Shown: one piece after another, positions 19,960 to 30,355 of the stretch | How the letters are laid out: every line of letters starts with the position of its first letter | Position numbering within the stretch: the stretch's first letter is position 1 | NCBI RefSeq assembly: GCF_000016545.1 | Contig: NC_009437.1 | Coordinates: 2,185,394 to 2,249,393 of the forward strand | DNA: 64,000 nucleotides | Direction of reading: 5' to 3' | From: Caldicellulosiruptor saccharolyticus DSM 8903 | GTDB taxonomy: Bacteria > Bacillota > Thermoanaerobacteria > Caldicellulosiruptorales > Caldicellulosiruptoraceae | Notes under the pieces: generated by a model | Database searches by the model: none | Told to the model about the DNA's origin: nothing | What the model saw: only the letters and a program-made list of their open reading frames with translations | Made by a program: the position numbers and the translations under genes

Positions 19960-19976
19960 TTTGACTATCTTTGACT
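19960..19976 (-). promoter_or_regulatory. CtsR operator, promoter-proximal box
   Basis: Read on the minus strand it is AGTCAAA-GAT-AGTCAAA, also an exact CtsR match. It covers the expected transcription start, 10 bp after the -10. Confidence 0.88.
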
Positions 19977-19986
19977 TTCACTTACT

Positions 19987-20014
19987 ATTATACATCTTTT
20001 TACATTCATCTCAA
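19987..20014 (-). promoter_or_regulatory. hsp20-clpB promoter
   Basis: On the minus strand TTGAGA (20009-20014), 16 bp, TATAAT (19987-19992). This gives a leader of about 100 nt that holds both CtsR boxes and an inverted repeat, CAAGTGGC...GCCACTTTG, at 19926-19950. Confidence 0.75.
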
Positions 20015-20092
20015 CTCTCAAATTTAATCAAAATTCATTATTTTTTGAAGATTCCCTCATCCAATATTTATTTTTCTCATTCTTTCTCAAGA

Positions 20093-20554
20093 TTATTCTA
20101 TCTTTTCTGTCAGAAGTTTCTGAAGCTCTTCTATAAAGGTATTTATATCTTTAAATTGCCTGTAAACAGAGGCGAAGCGCACATAAGATATCTCATCAAG
20201 TTTTTTTAACTTTTCCATAACCATCTCACCTATTTCCCTTGATGAGATTTCATCTCTCATAGAATTATAAATCTCATTTTCAATCTCATCTACTATTTTG
20301 TTCATCTGCTCAATAGACACAGGCCTTTTTTGACACGCTTTTATAATTCCATTGAGAATTTTGCTTCTGTCAAACTCTTCACGGCGGTTGTCTTTTTTTA
20401 TAACCAAAATAGGCTGTCTTTCAACCTTTTCAAATGTAGTAAATCTCTTCTGACATTTTAAACATTCTCTTCTTCTTTTAATTGTCCTTCCTTCGTCGGC
20501 AGGCCTTGTGTCAATTACTTTGCTATCTTCATATCCACAATATGGACATCTCAT
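20093..20554 (-). CDS. nrdR: Transcriptional repressor NrdR
   Basis: Represses ribonucleotide reductase genes in response to dATP/ATP. The 153 residues have a zinc ribbon ([17 protein letters not shown], then CLKCQKRF near 32) and an ATP-cone domain ([16 protein letters not shown] onward). Its ATG overlaps the stop of the diguanylate cyclase gene (ATGA), so it is translated as the second gene of that pair. Confidence 0.96.
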   Translation of the reverse strand: MRCPYCGYEDSKVIDTRPADEGRTIKRRRECLKCQKRFTTFEKVERQPILVIKKDNRREEFDRSKILNGIIKACQKRPVSIEQMNKIVDEIENEIYNSMRDEISSREIGEMVMEKLKKLDEISYVRFASVYRQFKDINTFIEELQKLLTEKIE

Positions 20555-22224
20555 ACTTTCATCTCCAATTCCTGATTATATATCACAGTACAATTTTTTC
20601 CACTACTTTTTGCGCGGTACATTGCAATATCAGCACATTTTATCAAGTCCTTAACATTATCGGCATGAGCAGGGTAAGAAGAAATTCCAAAGCTCACTGT
20701 AATCCTTGTTTGGATAAGATTATCTTCTATTGTCTCGTTCTCAATCGCTCTTCTTATCCTCTCAACAACCTTGTAAGCCTCCGAACTTTCAAGATGATTA
20801 AATACAATCACAAACTCTTCGCCGCCATATCTTGCTACAATATCTCCTTTTCTAATTTTTTCTTTTGCAATTCTAACAATTGTCTGGAGTACTTTGTCCC
20901 CAAACAAATGTCCATACGTATCGTTGAGTTTTTTGAAATTGTCAACGTCAAATAGTGCAATACTGATAGGATATCTTTTGTTTGAAGTTTCAATTTCCTT
21001 CTCTAAAACTTCATATAAGTAAATTCGGTTATATGCACCTGTCAGGCCATCAACCATTGCCATACTTCTCATTTGCTGATACAAGCTTGAGTTTTCTAAT
21101 GCAATTGAAACTTGAGCAGCAATAGAAGTTAAAAACCTCAAATTGTCCTCTGTAAAAATATCTTCAAATACATGTTCAAGTAATATTATCCCATATTTAT
21201 CATTTTTTGTAGCGAGAGAGGCATACATAATCGCCCTTGTTGGTCTTCCGCTAATAAAGGGGCAATCTTCTGCTCTTACTCTGTTTCTATACCCATTCTC
21301 GCAATTCATGGCAACATTTTTAAGCCATTCAATGTTTTCTTGTTTAAAACTTTCTTTTTGTTCATCTTCAGGAAGATTAGAATAAGCAACATATAACTCT
21401 GTCTTTTCTCTATTAAATAGCAAAATAGAGCTCTTGTCAACTCCTGTCACACCAATCAACACATCGTTTACAAATTTCAAAAGTTCGTTAGTATCTAAAA
21501 TTTGGGTTATTACTTTACTGATCTCTTGCAAATTGAAAAACTCTCCAAGAGAAATATTTAGTCTTTTGTTTATCTCTTTAAGATAGCTTATTTCTCTTTC
21601 CAACTCTTTTATTTTTATATCTTTAGCTTTATTTAACTCAATTTGGTTTTTTAACTTTTCTTCCACCTGTTGTACTTGAGCTTCTAAGTTGTTAATTGAA
21701 TTACTTTCGACAATTTCAACTTTACCAGCGTTGTAAATCCAAAAAACATAGAAAATAATGTATAATAAATTTCTAAAAACTTCAATACTCAGATTGCCTG
21801 AAATAAAATCACGCAATATGAAAAGAATATAGAAAAATATTAGAACAATTACTATTTGTCTGATACCTTTTATTTTAATTCTTTTGAGATAAAATAAAAA
21901 TACCAACGAGATAATAAACATAAGGTCAAACAGTTTTTCATATCCAAAGAAAAAGACAAGATTTATAACCTCAAAAAATTTAAGGTATTTGTAAATCTCC
22001 TCGTTAATTTCAACCCTGCTACTAAAAAGCCATACTTTAAAGAGGTTATAGCCTATTGATACAAACAAAAATATAACCGGCACAAGCCAATCAGAAAAAT
22101 AGGAGAGATTGTAATTTTTCGAAAACAAAAGCCTATCAAAAATTAAGTACAGACCTACTGCTCCTATCAAGAACCATGAAACTTTTATGTATTCTCTTTC
22201 AATAACTATTTTTTGAGCATTCAC
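20551..22224 (-). CDS. Membrane GAF-GGDEF diguanylate cyclase
   Basis: Makes cyclic di-GMP. The 557 residues have several hydrophobic helices (about 16-160), a coiled coil (about 180-225), a GAF domain (about 230-375) and a GGDEF domain (about 390-550). The active-site loop reads GGEEF ([11 protein letters not shown] near 463), and an RKGD inhibitory site sits five residues before it, so catalysis and product inhibition should both work. The start is GTG (22222-22224) after GGGAGGAAG. It is coupled by a 4-nt overlap to nrdR. The signal sensed is unknown. Confidence 0.92.
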   Translation of the reverse strand: MNAQKIVIEREYIKVSWFLIGAVGLYLIFDRLLFSKNYNLSYFSDWLVPVIFLFVSIGYNLFKVWLFSSRVEINEEIYKYLKFFEVINLVFFFGYEKLFDLMFIISLVFLFYLKRIKIKGIRQIVIVLIFFYILFILRDFISGNLSIEVFRNLLYIIFYVFWIYNAGKVEIVESNSINNLEAQVQQVEEKLKNQIELNKAKDIKIKELEREISYLKEINKRLNISLGEFFNLQEISKVITQILDTNELLKFVNDVLIGVTGVDKSSILLFNREKTELYVAYSNLPEDEQKESFKQENIEWLKNVAMNCENGYRNRVRAEDCPFISGRPTRAIMYASLATKNDKYGIILLEHVFEDIFTEDNLRFLTSIAAQVSIALENSSLYQQMRSMAMVDGLTGAYNRIYLYEVLEKEIETSNKRYPISIALFDVDNFKKLNDTYGHLFGDKVLQTIVRIAKEKIRKGDIVARYGGEEFVIVFNHLESSEAYKVVERIRRAIENETIEDNLIQTRITVSFGISSYPAHADNVKDLIKCADIAMYRAKSSGKNCTVIYNQELEMKV

Positions 22225-22285
22225 AAGACTTCCTCCCGTTTTTTACAATCCATTACTTTGAAGTACCAACTTTTTTTTTTTCATA

Positions 22286-22304
22286 AATGTAATATATTTA
22301 CATT
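22286..22304 (-). promoter_or_regulatory. Palindrome upstream of the diguanylate cyclase gene
   Basis: AATGTAA-N5-TTACATT is a perfect 7-bp inverted repeat about 60 bp ahead of the GTG start. It is a candidate operator for an unknown dimeric regulator; no strong -35/-10 pair could be fixed next to it. Confidence 0.4.
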
Positions 22305-22384
22305 TTGCTAAAATACAACACAATTCTAAGGATATAAGTCTTTCATTAAAATTATATTACATCTTGTACTTACTGTCCACAAAA

Positions 22385-22414
22385 AAAAAGTACCCTTTAA
22401 AAAGGGTACTTTTT
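22385..22414 (-). terminator. Terminator after malic enzyme gene
   Basis: The stem AAAAAGTACCCTT / AAGGGTACTTTTT (22385-22397 with 22402-22414) has a 4-nt loop. The minus-strand transcript ends in a long T run. Confidence 0.85.
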
Positions 22415-22445
22415 AATAAAGACTTCATTAAAAAATTGTACAATT

Positions 22446-23669
22446 TTACATATTTAACATATGTGAAATTCTCCTTTGAAGTTCCTCTTCGCTCAAATAA
22501 ACTCTTGCTATACTTTGCTCAATTGCCTTCCTTGCCACAGCCAAAGCTACCTCAAATGAAGTCCTCTTGTCAAATGCCTTTGGAATTACATAATCTTCAC
22601 TTAAGCTCTCCTGTGCAACCTTTGCTATTGCTTCTGCTGCTGCAATTTTCATCTCGTCAGTTATTTTCCTTGCTCTTACATCAAGTGTTCCCCTAAAAAT
22701 GCCAGGAAAAGCTAATACGTTGTTAACCTGATTGTTAAAATCCGAACGGCCTGTACAAACAATTCTTGCCCCTGCTTTTTTTGCTATATCTGGCATAATT
22801 TCTGGTATAGGATTTGCCATTGCCATAACAATAGCATCTTTTGCCATATTCCTTATATCTTTTTCGTCAAGCACGTTTGCAACTGACAATCCAATAAAAA
22901 CATCAGCACCTTTAATTACGTCATGAACAGAACCTTTCAAGTGTTCTTTATTTGTAATTTTTGCTATTTGTTGTTTGTATTTGTTCATATCTTCTTTTCT
23001 TCCATCATAAATTGATCCAAACCTATCACAAATAATCACGTTCTGTGCCCCATATTTTATCAGAAGTTTTGAGACTGCAATTCCAGCCGCTCCAGCTCCG
23101 TTGATAACTATTTTTACATCTGAGATTTTTTTGTTTACAAGCTTTAAAGAGTTTATCAAAGCAGCTAATACAACAACTGCCGTCCCGTGCTGGTCATCAT
23201 GAAATACAGGAATATCAAGCTCCTCCATGAGCCTTTCCTCAATCTCAAAACATGCAGGAGCACCTATATCCTCAAGATTTATTCCTCCAAATGAGGGTTC
23301 AATAAGTTTTATTACCTTTACAATCTCTTCCACATCCTTTGAATTTATACAAATAGGAAAGGCATCAACTCCGCCAAACTCTTTAAATAAAATTGCCTTT
23401 CCCTCCATCACAGGAAGGCCAGCATATGCACCAATATCTCCCAATCCTAACACAGCTGTTCCATTTGTAACAACCGCAACCCAATTTGACTTTGAGGTGT
23501 ATTCATAAACAAGTTCTCTGTCTTTTGCAATCTCTTTACATGGCTCTGCAACACCAGGGGTGTAATAGATACTCAAATCATTTGCATCATTTATTTGCAC
23601 TTTGCTTTTGAGCGCAATTTTGCCTCTGTGCTGCTTGTGAAGTTTTAAAGCTAAACTTACAATTTCCAT
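22446..23669 (-). CDS. NAD(P)-dependent malic enzyme
   Basis: Decarboxylates malate to pyruvate with NAD(P) reduction. The 407 residues are the short bacterial form: an N-terminal malic domain (YYTPGVAEPCKEI, LGLGDIGAYAGLPVMEGK) and a Rossmann domain with NGAGAAGIAV near 190 and ANPIPEIMP near 285. The catalytic Tyr and Lys regions are both present. It follows rarA by 44 bp in a glyA-rarA-malic-enzyme string and has its own AGGAG site. Cofactor preference cannot be judged safely. Confidence 0.95.
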   Translation of the reverse strand: MEIVSLALKLHKQHRGKIALKSKVQINDANDLSIYYTPGVAEPCKEIAKDRELVYEYTSKSNWVAVVTNGTAVLGLGDIGAYAGLPVMEGKAILFKEFGGVDAFPICINSKDVEEIVKVIKLIEPSFGGINLEDIGAPACFEIEERLMEELDIPVFHDDQHGTAVVVLAALINSLKLVNKKISDVKIVINGAGAAGIAVSKLLIKYGAQNVIICDRFGSIYDGRKEDMNKYKQQIAKITNKEHLKGSVHDVIKGADVFIGLSVANVLDEKDIRNMAKDAIVMAMANPIPEIMPDIAKKAGARIVCTGRSDFNNQVNNVLAFPGIFRGTLDVRARKITDEMKIAAAEAIAKVAQESLSEDYVIPKAFDKRTSFEVALAVARKAIEQSIARVYLSEEELQRRISHMLNM

Positions 23670-23713
23670 GTCTACTTTGCTCCTCTCATTTTACTTGTAC
23701 CTTTAAAAAATCT

Positions 23714-25048
23714 TTAGCTACTTTTGTTGCTATCTTCTTTTTTAAGGTTTTCTATATACTCTTTTATCTCTCTTTCTTTTCCCATTTCAGAAGGGTAATA
23801 GTATCTTCTCCCCACAAGCTCGTCAGGCAAATATTGCTGTTTTACCCAGTGATTTTTAAAATCATGTGGATACAGATACCCTATTCCATGCCCAAGTTTC
23901 TCTTCACCATGTGAAGCCATTCTCAAGTGCATAGGAATGCTTTTAATAGGAGTATTTTTAGCATCCTCAAGTGCTTTTTCAATTGCTAAATACGCTGAGT
24001 TACTTTTTGGAGCACATGCAAGGTATATAGTAGCCTCAGACAAAATTATCCGAGCCTCAGGCATTCCAACAAACTCACAAGCCCATGCAGCAGATGTTGC
24101 CACATTTAGTGCCATAGGGTCTGCCAGACCAATGTCCTCTGCTGCTAAAATTATAAGTCTTCTGGCAATAAATTTTATATCCTCACCGCTATCCAGCATC
24201 TTTGCAAGATAAAATAAAGCAGCGTCAGGGTCAGAACCCCTTACGCTTTTGATAAACGCCGAAATAGTATCATAATGCATATCACCCGTGGCATCATAAA
24301 GACTTATCTTTCTGTTTGAAAGATTGCCTACAGTGTCTTGGGTAATCATAATTGTTCCATCTTCCAAAGGTTTTGTTGAATAAACACAGGCTTCTAAAAT
24401 ATTTAGAGCCACCCTTGCATCACCATTAGAAAGCCGTGCAATAAGTCTTTTAGCATTCTCTTCTACTTTTATATTCATTTCTCCAAGGCCATTTTCCTTA
24501 TCTGAAATTGCTCTGTTAATAATTTTAATAATATCCTCTTCCTTTAGAGGAAACAGCTCAAAGACAAGTGAACGTGACACCAGCGCCTTGTTTACTTCAT
24601 AAAACGGATTTTCTGTTGTTGCTCCAATCAAGACTATTATTCCCTCTTCAACAGACGGTAAAAGCGCATCCTGTTGAAGTTTGTTAAACCTGTGTATTTC
24701 ATCAATAAATAAAATTGTCCTTCGACCGCCCTGAGAAAATTCAAGTTTTGCTTCTTCTATAATCTTTTTTATATCATTAATCCCAGCAATGGTTGCATTT
24801 ATTGATTTGAAGATGTTGTTTGTAACCTGTGCAATAACGTGGGCAATTGTGGTCTTTCCTGTACCAGGTGGTCCATATAATATTATAGAAGTAAGCTTAT
24901 CATTTTTTATGAGATTGTAAAGAGGTTTACCTTCACCTAAAATATGCTCTTGCCCGACAATCTCCTCAAGCCGTTTAGGTCTTAACTTATACGCAAGAGG
25001 AGATTCTTTTTTTAGCCTTTTTTCACCCAAATATTGAAAAAAATCCAT
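23714..25048 (-). CDS. rarA: Replication-associated recombination AAA+ ATPase RarA (MgsA)
   Basis: Clamp-loader-like ATPase acting at stalled replication forks. The 444 residues start with PLAYKLRPKRLEEIVGQEH, then Walker A GPPGTGKTT near 60, Walker B LFIDEIHRFNK near 115, sensor GATTENP, and the C-terminal MgsA tetramerisation region with HLRMASHGEEKLGHGIGYLYPHD. It sits 23 bp after glyA. Confidence 0.96.
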   Translation of the reverse strand: MDFFQYLGEKRLKKESPLAYKLRPKRLEEIVGQEHILGEGKPLYNLIKNDKLTSIILYGPPGTGKTTIAHVIAQVTNNIFKSINATIAGINDIKKIIEEAKLEFSQGGRRTILFIDEIHRFNKLQQDALLPSVEEGIIVLIGATTENPFYEVNKALVSRSLVFELFPLKEEDIIKIINRAISDKENGLGEMNIKVEENAKRLIARLSNGDARVALNILEACVYSTKPLEDGTIMITQDTVGNLSNRKISLYDATGDMHYDTISAFIKSVRGSDPDAALFYLAKMLDSGEDIKFIARRLIILAAEDIGLADPMALNVATSAAWACEFVGMPEARIILSEATIYLACAPKSNSAYLAIEKALEDAKNTPIKSIPMHLRMASHGEEKLGHGIGYLYPHDFKNHWVKQQYLPDELVGRRYYYPSEMGKEREIKEYIENLKKEDSNKSS

Positions 25049-25071
25049 TTAAACTCACCAGAACTTTATTT

Positions 25072-26325
25072 TTACTCTCTAAATTCGCTATAAAGTGGAT
25101 ACTTCTCACACAAAGCCTTAACCCTTTGCAATATGTTATCATCCGTATCAGAATTTGTCAGAGCATCATGAATGATATCAGCAACTTCTATCATGTCTTC
25201 TTCTTTAAACCCACGTGTTGTCACAGCTGGAGTACCAAGCCTTATTCCACTTGTCACCATTGGGCTTTGAGTATCAAAAGGAATTGCATTTTTATTACAT
25301 GTTATATTCAAGCTGTCAAGTCTTTTTTCTGCATCTTTGCCAGTAATACCTTTGTTTCGCAAATCAACAAGCATCAAATGATTATCCGTACCACCACTAA
25401 CAAGTCTAAATCCTCTTTCAATCAGTCTTTCACTGAGTGCCTTAGCATTCTTTAAAATCTGAATTTGATAATTTCTAAACTCTTCTGTCATTGCCTCTTT
25501 TAAAGCAACTGCTTTTGCTGCAATTACATGTTCTAAAGGCCCCCCTTGAATACCGGGGAATATAGACTTGTCAATCAGCTTTGCATATTTCTCCTTACAG
25601 AGGATTAACCCCCCTCGAGGACCTCTAAGTGTCTTGTGCGTTGTTGTGGTAACAAAATCGGCATATTCAACAGGTGATGGATGAAGTCCTGCTGCAACCA
25701 AGCCTGCAATGTGTGCCATGTCGACCATCAAATATGCTCCAACCTCATCAGCTATTTCTCTGAACTTCTTAAAGTCAATAATTCTTGGATATGCTGAGGC
25801 ACCAGCTAAAATTAGTTTGGGTCTGTGTTCTTTTGCTAATCTTAAAACCTCGTCATAGTCTATTGTTTCTGTTTCAGGATCAACACCATACGATACGATA
25901 TTATAAAGTTTTCCAGAAAAGTTCACAGGACTACCATGAGTCAAATGACCACCATGCGAAAGATTCATTCCCAATATAGTATCCCCAGGATTCAGCACAG
26001 CAAAATACACTGCCATATTTGCCTGAGCACCAGAGTGTGGCTGAACATTTGCATGCTCTGCTCCAAATAGCTTTTTTGCTCTCTCAATGGCAATTGACTC
26101 AACAACATCAATATACTCGCAGCCACCGTAATATCTTTTGTTAGGATAACCTTCTGCATATTTATTTGTCAAGGGCGAGCCCATTGCTGCCATAACAGCA
26201 ATTGACACAAAGTTTTCAGAGGCAATGAGTTCAATCTTGTTTTGCTGCCTTTTTAGCTCATTTTTTATTGCCTCAGCTATTTCAGGGTCAGTATCCTTTA
26301 CTAAATTATAGAAATACATTTGCAT
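25072..26325 (-). CDS. glyA: Serine hydroxymethyltransferase
   Basis: PLP enzyme interconverting serine and glycine with transfer of a C1 unit to tetrahydrofolate. The product has SENFVS near 35, the PLP lysine in [13 protein letters not shown] near 230, and the usual length of about 417. Three in-frame ATGs lie within 15 bp; the one at 26323-26325 is best placed for the AAGG ribosome site, as the first at 26331 is only 3 nt from it. It is first in an operon with rarA and malic enzyme, divergent from a putative threonine/serine exporter. Confidence 0.96.
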   Translation of the reverse strand: MQMYFYNLVKDTDPEIAEAIKNELKRQQNKIELIASENFVSIAVMAAMGSPLTNKYAEGYPNKRYYGGCEYIDVVESIAIERAKKLFGAEHANVQPHSGAQANMAVYFAVLNPGDTILGMNLSHGGHLTHGSPVNFSGKLYNIVSYGVDPETETIDYDEVLRLAKEHRPKLILAGASAYPRIIDFKKFREIADEVGAYLMVDMAHIAGLVAAGLHPSPVEYADFVTTTTHKTLRGPRGGLILCKEKYAKLIDKSIFPGIQGGPLEHVIAAKAVALKEAMTEEFRNYQIQILKNAKALSERLIERGFRLVSGGTDNHLMLVDLRNKGITGKDAEKRLDSLNITCNKNAIPFDTQSPMVTSGIRLGTPAVTTRGFKEEDMIEVADIIHDALTNSDTDDNILQRVKALCEKYPLYSEFRE

Positions 26326-26383
26326 CTGCATCTTCCTTTCCGAATGTTTTTTTATTATTCATATACAATGTTCGCAATTTATG

Positions 26384-26412
26384 ATTATACACTAAAATTA
26401 CCCTTGTGTATA
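26384..26412 (-). promoter_or_regulatory. glyA promoter
   Basis: On the minus strand TATACA (26407-26412), 17 bp, TATAAT (26384-26389). Confidence 0.5.
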
Positions 26413-26476
26413 TTATATTTTAGCTATACTTTCAAAGTCAATTATTTTGCTGGAAAAGTCCCGCACAAAGTTAATG

Positions 26477-26506
26477 TTCACAAGATAGTTTGAAGTACTA
26501 TATAAT
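26477..26506 (+). promoter_or_regulatory. Promoter of the split ThrE genes
   Basis: TTCACA (26477-26482), 18 bp, TATAAT (26501-26506), 48 bp before the start codon. Confidence 0.6.
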
Positions 26507-26554
26507 CTTATTATAGACTCTTGAAAATTAAACAAAAGGAGAGCAAACATTAAA

Positions 26555-27307
26555 ATGATGAGTCCAAAGGAGCTTATTGAAGTTGCACTTTTAGCCGGTG
26601 AGATAATGTTAAAAAACGGAGCTGAAACTTATAGGGTTGAAGATACAATGGTAAGGATATGTTCAAAAGGAAACTTGAAATTTGCTGAAAGTTTTGTAAT
26701 ACCTACTGGAATTGTTGCAACAGTTGCAGACGAGGAAAACAACTTTTTGACTATTTCGAAGAGAATAAAGAACAGAACTATTGATCTAAATAAGATATCT
26801 CTTGTTAACCAGTTTTCAAGAGATTTCCAAAAGCATGAGTACAGTTATGCACAATCAGTAAAAATTTTGAATGACATACAAAACAGAAAAGGTTATAGCA
26901 ATATGGTGACACCAATTGCAGCAGCTTTGGTATGTTGTTTTTCTACAATCTTGTTTGGTGGGGAAATTGTTGACGCACTCTCTGCCTTTTTTGTGGGTTT
27001 ATTTACACAAGCTATATTGAATATCCTAAACTCAAGAAAACTTTCTTACTTTATCTCTTATATAATAGGTGGATTTACTACAGCCACCTTGGCATTAATA
27101 ACCGTAAATTTTCATCTTGGAATCAATTTAGATAAAATAATTATCGGCTCTGTCATGATTATGACTCCAGGTGTTGCAATAACAAATGCAATAAGAGATA
27201 CAATTGCTGGAGACCTTCTTTCAGGTGTTGCAAGAGGAGTTGAGGCATTTTTAATAGCTATCTTTATCGCAGCTGGAGCAGGAATTGCTCTAAGTATTTT
27301 AAAATAG
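26555..27307 (+). CDS. ThrE-type threonine/serine exporter, N-terminal-domain subunit
   Basis: The 250 residues match the DUF1212/ThrE N-terminal family (YjjP-like). A soluble N-terminal part holds the conserved NGAETYRVEDT motif (near 23-33), and about five hydrophobic segments follow from residue 120 on, including VMIMTPGVAITNAIRDTIAGDLLSG. The family exports amino acids such as threonine and serine by proton antiport, or dicarboxylates in some bacteria. Its partner follows after 23 bp. The position divergent from glyA fits serine/glycine metabolism, but the substrate is inferred. Confidence 0.85.
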   Translation: MMSPKELIEVALLAGEIMLKNGAETYRVEDTMVRICSKGNLKFAESFVIPTGIVATVADEENNFLTISKRIKNRTIDLNKISLVNQFSRDFQKHEYSYAQSVKILNDIQNRKGYSNMVTPIAAALVCCFSTILFGGEIVDALSAFFVGLFTQAILNILNSRKLSYFISYIIGGFTTATLALITVNFHLGINLDKIIIGSVMIMTPGVAITNAIRDTIAGDLLSGVARGVEAFLIAIFIAAGAGIALSILK

Positions 27308-27330
27308 ACTTTTTGAAGGAGGATCAAACC

Positions 27331-27783
27331 TTGGAGAAAAGTCTCTTGTTTCAATTAATTTCAGCGTTTTTGGTAAGTTTCTCCTTTGCAATATTGACAA
27401 ATTCACCCAAAAAAACATTGGTTTTTTGTGGCATTAGTGGTATGGTTGGATGGCTTGTAAACATAATATTTTTACGGTCAAATTTTTCTCCTGTCATAGC
27501 TGTATTTTTTGCTGCCTTGATGGTGAATATATTTTCAGAAATCTTTGCAAGACTTCTAAAAAATCCTGTCCCAATCTTTCTTATACCAGGTATTATACCT
27601 CTTGTTCCAGGCGCGGGGATGTATAATACAATGACTGCACTTATAAAAAATAATTTTGACACCGCAATAAAGACAGGAATTCAAACACTTTTAATTGCAG
27701 GAAGTATTGCAATTGCTTTAATGCTTGTTACATCATTCAACTGGATTTTTAAAGTGTTTCAAAAGATAAAATTTGGGAAATAA
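27331..27783 (+). CDS. ThrE-type exporter, small membrane subunit (YjjB-like)
   Basis: The 150 residues are almost wholly hydrophobic with about four to five membrane segments and the family motif IPGIIPLVPGAGMYNTM near 82-98. It corresponds to the C-terminal half of single-chain ThrE, and together with the gene upstream would form the complete exporter. The TTG at 27331 has a GGAGGA site 7-8 nt upstream; an earlier in-frame TTG at 27313 would overlap that site, so I prefer 27331. Confidence 0.83.
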   Translation: MEKSLLFQLISAFLVSFSFAILTNSPKKTLVFCGISGMVGWLVNIIFLRSNFSPVIAVFFAALMVNIFSEIFARLLKNPVPIFLIPGIIPLVPGAGMYNTMTALIKNNFDTAIKTGIQTLLIAGSIAIALMLVTSFNWIFKVFQKIKFGK

Positions 27784-27790
27784 AAAAATA

Positions 27791-27831
27791 AAAGAAAGCA
27801 TAAGCCACTTTTTATGGTTTATGCTTTCTTT
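27791..27831. terminator. Bidirectional terminator between exporter and pnp
   Basis: A 16-bp stem (27791-27806 with 27816-27831) with one G-U pair. The minus side runs into TTATTTTTTTA, giving a typical terminator for pnp; the plus side has a weaker T tract. Confidence 0.8.
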
Positions 27832-27832
27832 G

Positions 27833-29944
27833 TTATTTTGCCTTTCGCGAATATGTGACATTTAAAGCTTCCTTTCGAGAAAGCGCAATTCGGCCAAGTC
27901 TGTCAATCCCAATAACCTTTACTAATACAAGGTCTCCTACTTTAACAACCTCATCAACCGATTTTAGTTTCTTGTTGTCAAGCTGAGAAATATGAACAAG
28001 CCCTTCTTTACCAGGATATATCTCAACAAACGCCCCATACGAAGCTGTTCTTGTAACTTTACCCAAGAAAAACTGGCCAACTTCAATTTCACGACCTATA
28101 CCTTCAATCATACTAATCGCTCTGTTACCTGAGATATCATCAGGAGCTGCAACAAATATCCTACCATCTGGTTCTATATCAATTTTCACATTTGTTTTTG
28201 CAATGATTTTATTAATCATCTTACCACCAGGACCAATTATATCACGAATTTTTTCTGGGTCAACTGTAGTTTTAAATATCTTAGGAGCATATGGTGAAAG
28301 CTCACTTCGCGGCTTGTCGATAACTGTTTGCATAAAGTCTAAAATCTTCAGTCTTGCTTCTCTTGCCTGATATAACGCTTTTTCAATTATCTCTTTTGTC
28401 AAACCATGGATTTTTATATCAAGTTGGATTGCAGTGATGCCTTCACGAGTTCCAGCCACTTTAAAATCCATATCACCAAAGAAATCTTCTATTCCCTGAA
28501 TATCAGTAAGTGTGATAAAGCTGCCATCTTCTTTTGTGATAAGACCAATTGATATTCCTGCAACAGGTGCTTTTATAGGAACCCCAGCATCCATTAGTGC
28601 AAGAGTGCTTCCGCATACACTTGCTTGTGAGGTCGAACCGTTTGATGTTAAAACTTCTGATACAAGTCTTATTGTGTACGGGAACTCATCTTCTGAAGGT
28701 ATAACAGGCTCAAGCGCCCTCTCTGCTAAAGCACCATGTCCTATCTCTCTTCTGCCAGGTCCTCTTACAGGTTTTGACTCACCTGTTGAATATGGTGGGA
28801 AGTTATAGTGATGCATATACCTTTTTGCCTCTTCTTCTTCAAGTCCATCTAAAAACTGCATCTCACCTTTTGTTCCAAGTGTTGCAACTGTCAAAACCTG
28901 AGTATATCCTCTTTTGAACAAGGCTGAGCCGTGAGTTCTTGGTAAAATGCCTACCTCAGCGTACAGAGGCCTGATTTCATCAAATTTGCGTCCATCTGGT
29001 CTTTTACCCTCTTCAGCAATCATCTTTCGAACAATCTCTTTTTCAAGGTTGTAAAGCGCATCGTCAACCAAAAGGAGTGTATCTTCTGTTTCTCCTTCAA
29101 ATGCCTTTAAAACCTCTTCTTTCAGTTCATCAAGTTTTTTATCTCTTTCTATCTTATCTGGTATCTGAACATACTGATATGCTTTTTCATATGCAAGTTC
29201 TCTTACCTTTTGCTTTATCTCCTCAGGCACTACTCTTTTTTCATATTGCATCTTTGGCTTTCCAACTTCTTTTACTATTCCCTCTATAAACTCAACAATC
29301 TTTTTAATCTCCTCTTGAGCTGTCATTATAGCCTCAAGCATTATGTCTTCTGGAATCTCCTGAGCACCTGCCTCAATCATCATCACTTTATCTTTTGTGC
29401 CAGAAACAACAAGATGCAGTTTGCTAACTTCCCTTTCCTTTGCTGTAGGATTGATTACAATCTTTCCGTCCACATATCCAACCAACACAGAGCCTGTTGG
29501 ACCTTCAAATGGAATATCAGATATTGATAGAGCAACTGACGAGCCAAGCATTGCCAAAACATCAGGTGGATTGTCAGGATCAACTGACAAAACTGTTGCG
29601 ATGACAGATACATCATGATAAAAGTCTTTCGGGAAAAGAGGACGTATTGGCCTATCAATTAATCTTGCAGACAGAATTGCCTTTTCAGAAGGTTTTCCCT
29701 CTCTTTTGATAAACCCACCTGGAATCTTTCCCACAGAATATAATCTCTCTTCATAGTCAACTGTCAATGGGAAAAAATTTATACCCTCTCTTGGTTTTTC
29801 TGAAGCACAAGCAGTTACTAAAACAGCTGTGTCACCGTATCTTGCAAGCACTGCTCCATTTGCCAAAAGTGCATATTTACCAATCTCAAAACTCAGTTCT
29901 CTTCCTGCAAGCTCCATTTTATAAATTTTACTCTCCAAACTCAA
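27833..29944 (-). CDS. pnp: Polyribonucleotide nucleotidyltransferase (PNPase)
   Basis: Trimeric 3'-5' phosphorolytic exoribonuclease. The 703 residues contain two RNase PH domains ([37 protein letters not shown] with [20 protein letters not shown]), a KH domain ([15 protein letters not shown] near 560) and an S1 domain ([28 protein letters not shown]). It follows rpsO with a small hairpin between them, the same gene order as in many bacteria. Confidence 0.98.
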   Translation of the reverse strand: MSLESKIYKMELAGRELSFEIGKYALLANGAVLARYGDTAVLVTACASEKPREGINFFPLTVDYEERLYSVGKIPGGFIKREGKPSEKAILSARLIDRPIRPLFPKDFYHDVSVIATVLSVDPDNPPDVLAMLGSSVALSISDIPFEGPTGSVLVGYVDGKIVINPTAKEREVSKLHLVVSGTKDKVMMIEAGAQEIPEDIMLEAIMTAQEEIKKIVEFIEGIVKEVGKPKMQYEKRVVPEEIKQKVRELAYEKAYQYVQIPDKIERDKKLDELKEEVLKAFEGETEDTLLLVDDALYNLEKEIVRKMIAEEGKRPDGRKFDEIRPLYAEVGILPRTHGSALFKRGYTQVLTVATLGTKGEMQFLDGLEEEEAKRYMHHYNFPPYSTGESKPVRGPGRREIGHGALAERALEPVIPSEDEFPYTIRLVSEVLTSNGSTSQASVCGSTLALMDAGVPIKAPVAGISIGLITKEDGSFITLTDIQGIEDFFGDMDFKVAGTREGITAIQLDIKIHGLTKEIIEKALYQAREARLKILDFMQTVIDKPRSELSPYAPKIFKTTVDPEKIRDIIGPGGKMINKIIAKTNVKIDIEPDGRIFVAAPDDISGNRAISMIEGIGREIEVGQFFLGKVTRTASYGAFVEIYPGKEGLVHISQLDNKKLKSVDEVVKVGDLVLVKVIGIDRLGRIALSRKEALNVTYSRKAK

Positions 29945-29963
29945 CCACCTCTTTCTAAAATAA

Positions 29964-29984
29964 TGGAGCGGCTACACCGCTCCA
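29964..29984 (-). terminator. Hairpin between rpsO and pnp
   Basis: TGGAGCGG-CTACA-CCGCTCCA is a perfect 8-bp GC-rich stem, followed on the minus strand by TTATTTTAG. It may attenuate or serve as an RNA-processing site between the two genes. Confidence 0.6.
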
Positions 29985-29995
29985 CTTTTGTGATC

Positions 29996-30262
29996 TTACT
30001 TTCTGAGTCCTAATTTTTCAATCAGCTCACGATATCTATTTATGTCATATTCTTTCAGATAGTTGAGAAGCTTTCTTCTCTGGCCTACCATCTTCAAAAG
30101 GCCTCTTCTTGAATGAAAGTCTTTTTTGTGAATCTGTAGGTGCTCATTTAGCCTATTTATTCTCTCTGTCAAAAGAGCAATTTGAACCTCTGGAGAACCT
30201 GTGTCAGATTCATGAAGCTGATACTTTTTGATTATCTCCTGCTTCTGTTCTTTTGTGAGCAT
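29996..30262 (-). CDS. rpsO: 30S ribosomal protein S15
   Basis: The 88-residue product matches S15 in full: [23 protein letters not shown] in the first half and [20 protein letters not shown] in the 16S-binding helices. S15 binds the three-way junction of 16S rRNA and, in many bacteria, its own mRNA leader. Here it has its own promoter and a strong leader structure. Confidence 0.98.
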   Translation of the reverse strand: MLTKEQKQEIIKKYQLHESDTGSPEVQIALLTERINRLNEHLQIHKKDFHSRRGLLKMVGQRRKLLNYLKEYDINRYRELIEKLGLRK

Positions 30263-30293
30263 CCTCTTACACCTCCCTTTTCCTTTTTAAATG

Positions 30294-30341
30294 CCTGAAT
30301 CTTTGTTAAAGGCTGGGAGCATCCTCTAACAAGGACTCAGG
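30294..30341 (-). promoter_or_regulatory. Structured rpsO leader (candidate S15 autoregulatory element)
   Basis: In the minus-strand transcript 30341-30327 pairs with 30308-30294 in 14 of 15 positions, with one G-U and one mismatch. The apical loop of 18 nt includes GGATGCTCCC. The structure starts about 8 nt from the predicted transcription start and ends about 30 nt before the rpsO ATG. Autoregulatory function is inferred from its place. Confidence 0.55.
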
Positions 30342-30355
30342 TTAGCACATAGCAT

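Noticed and set aside
26332-26470. Riboswitch ahead of glyA
   Set aside because: No conserved glycine or purine riboswitch core or terminator seen; only a simple promoter.
29210-29527. Plus-strand open frames opposite pnp
   Set aside because: pnp is clearly real over its whole length; these frames have no family support.
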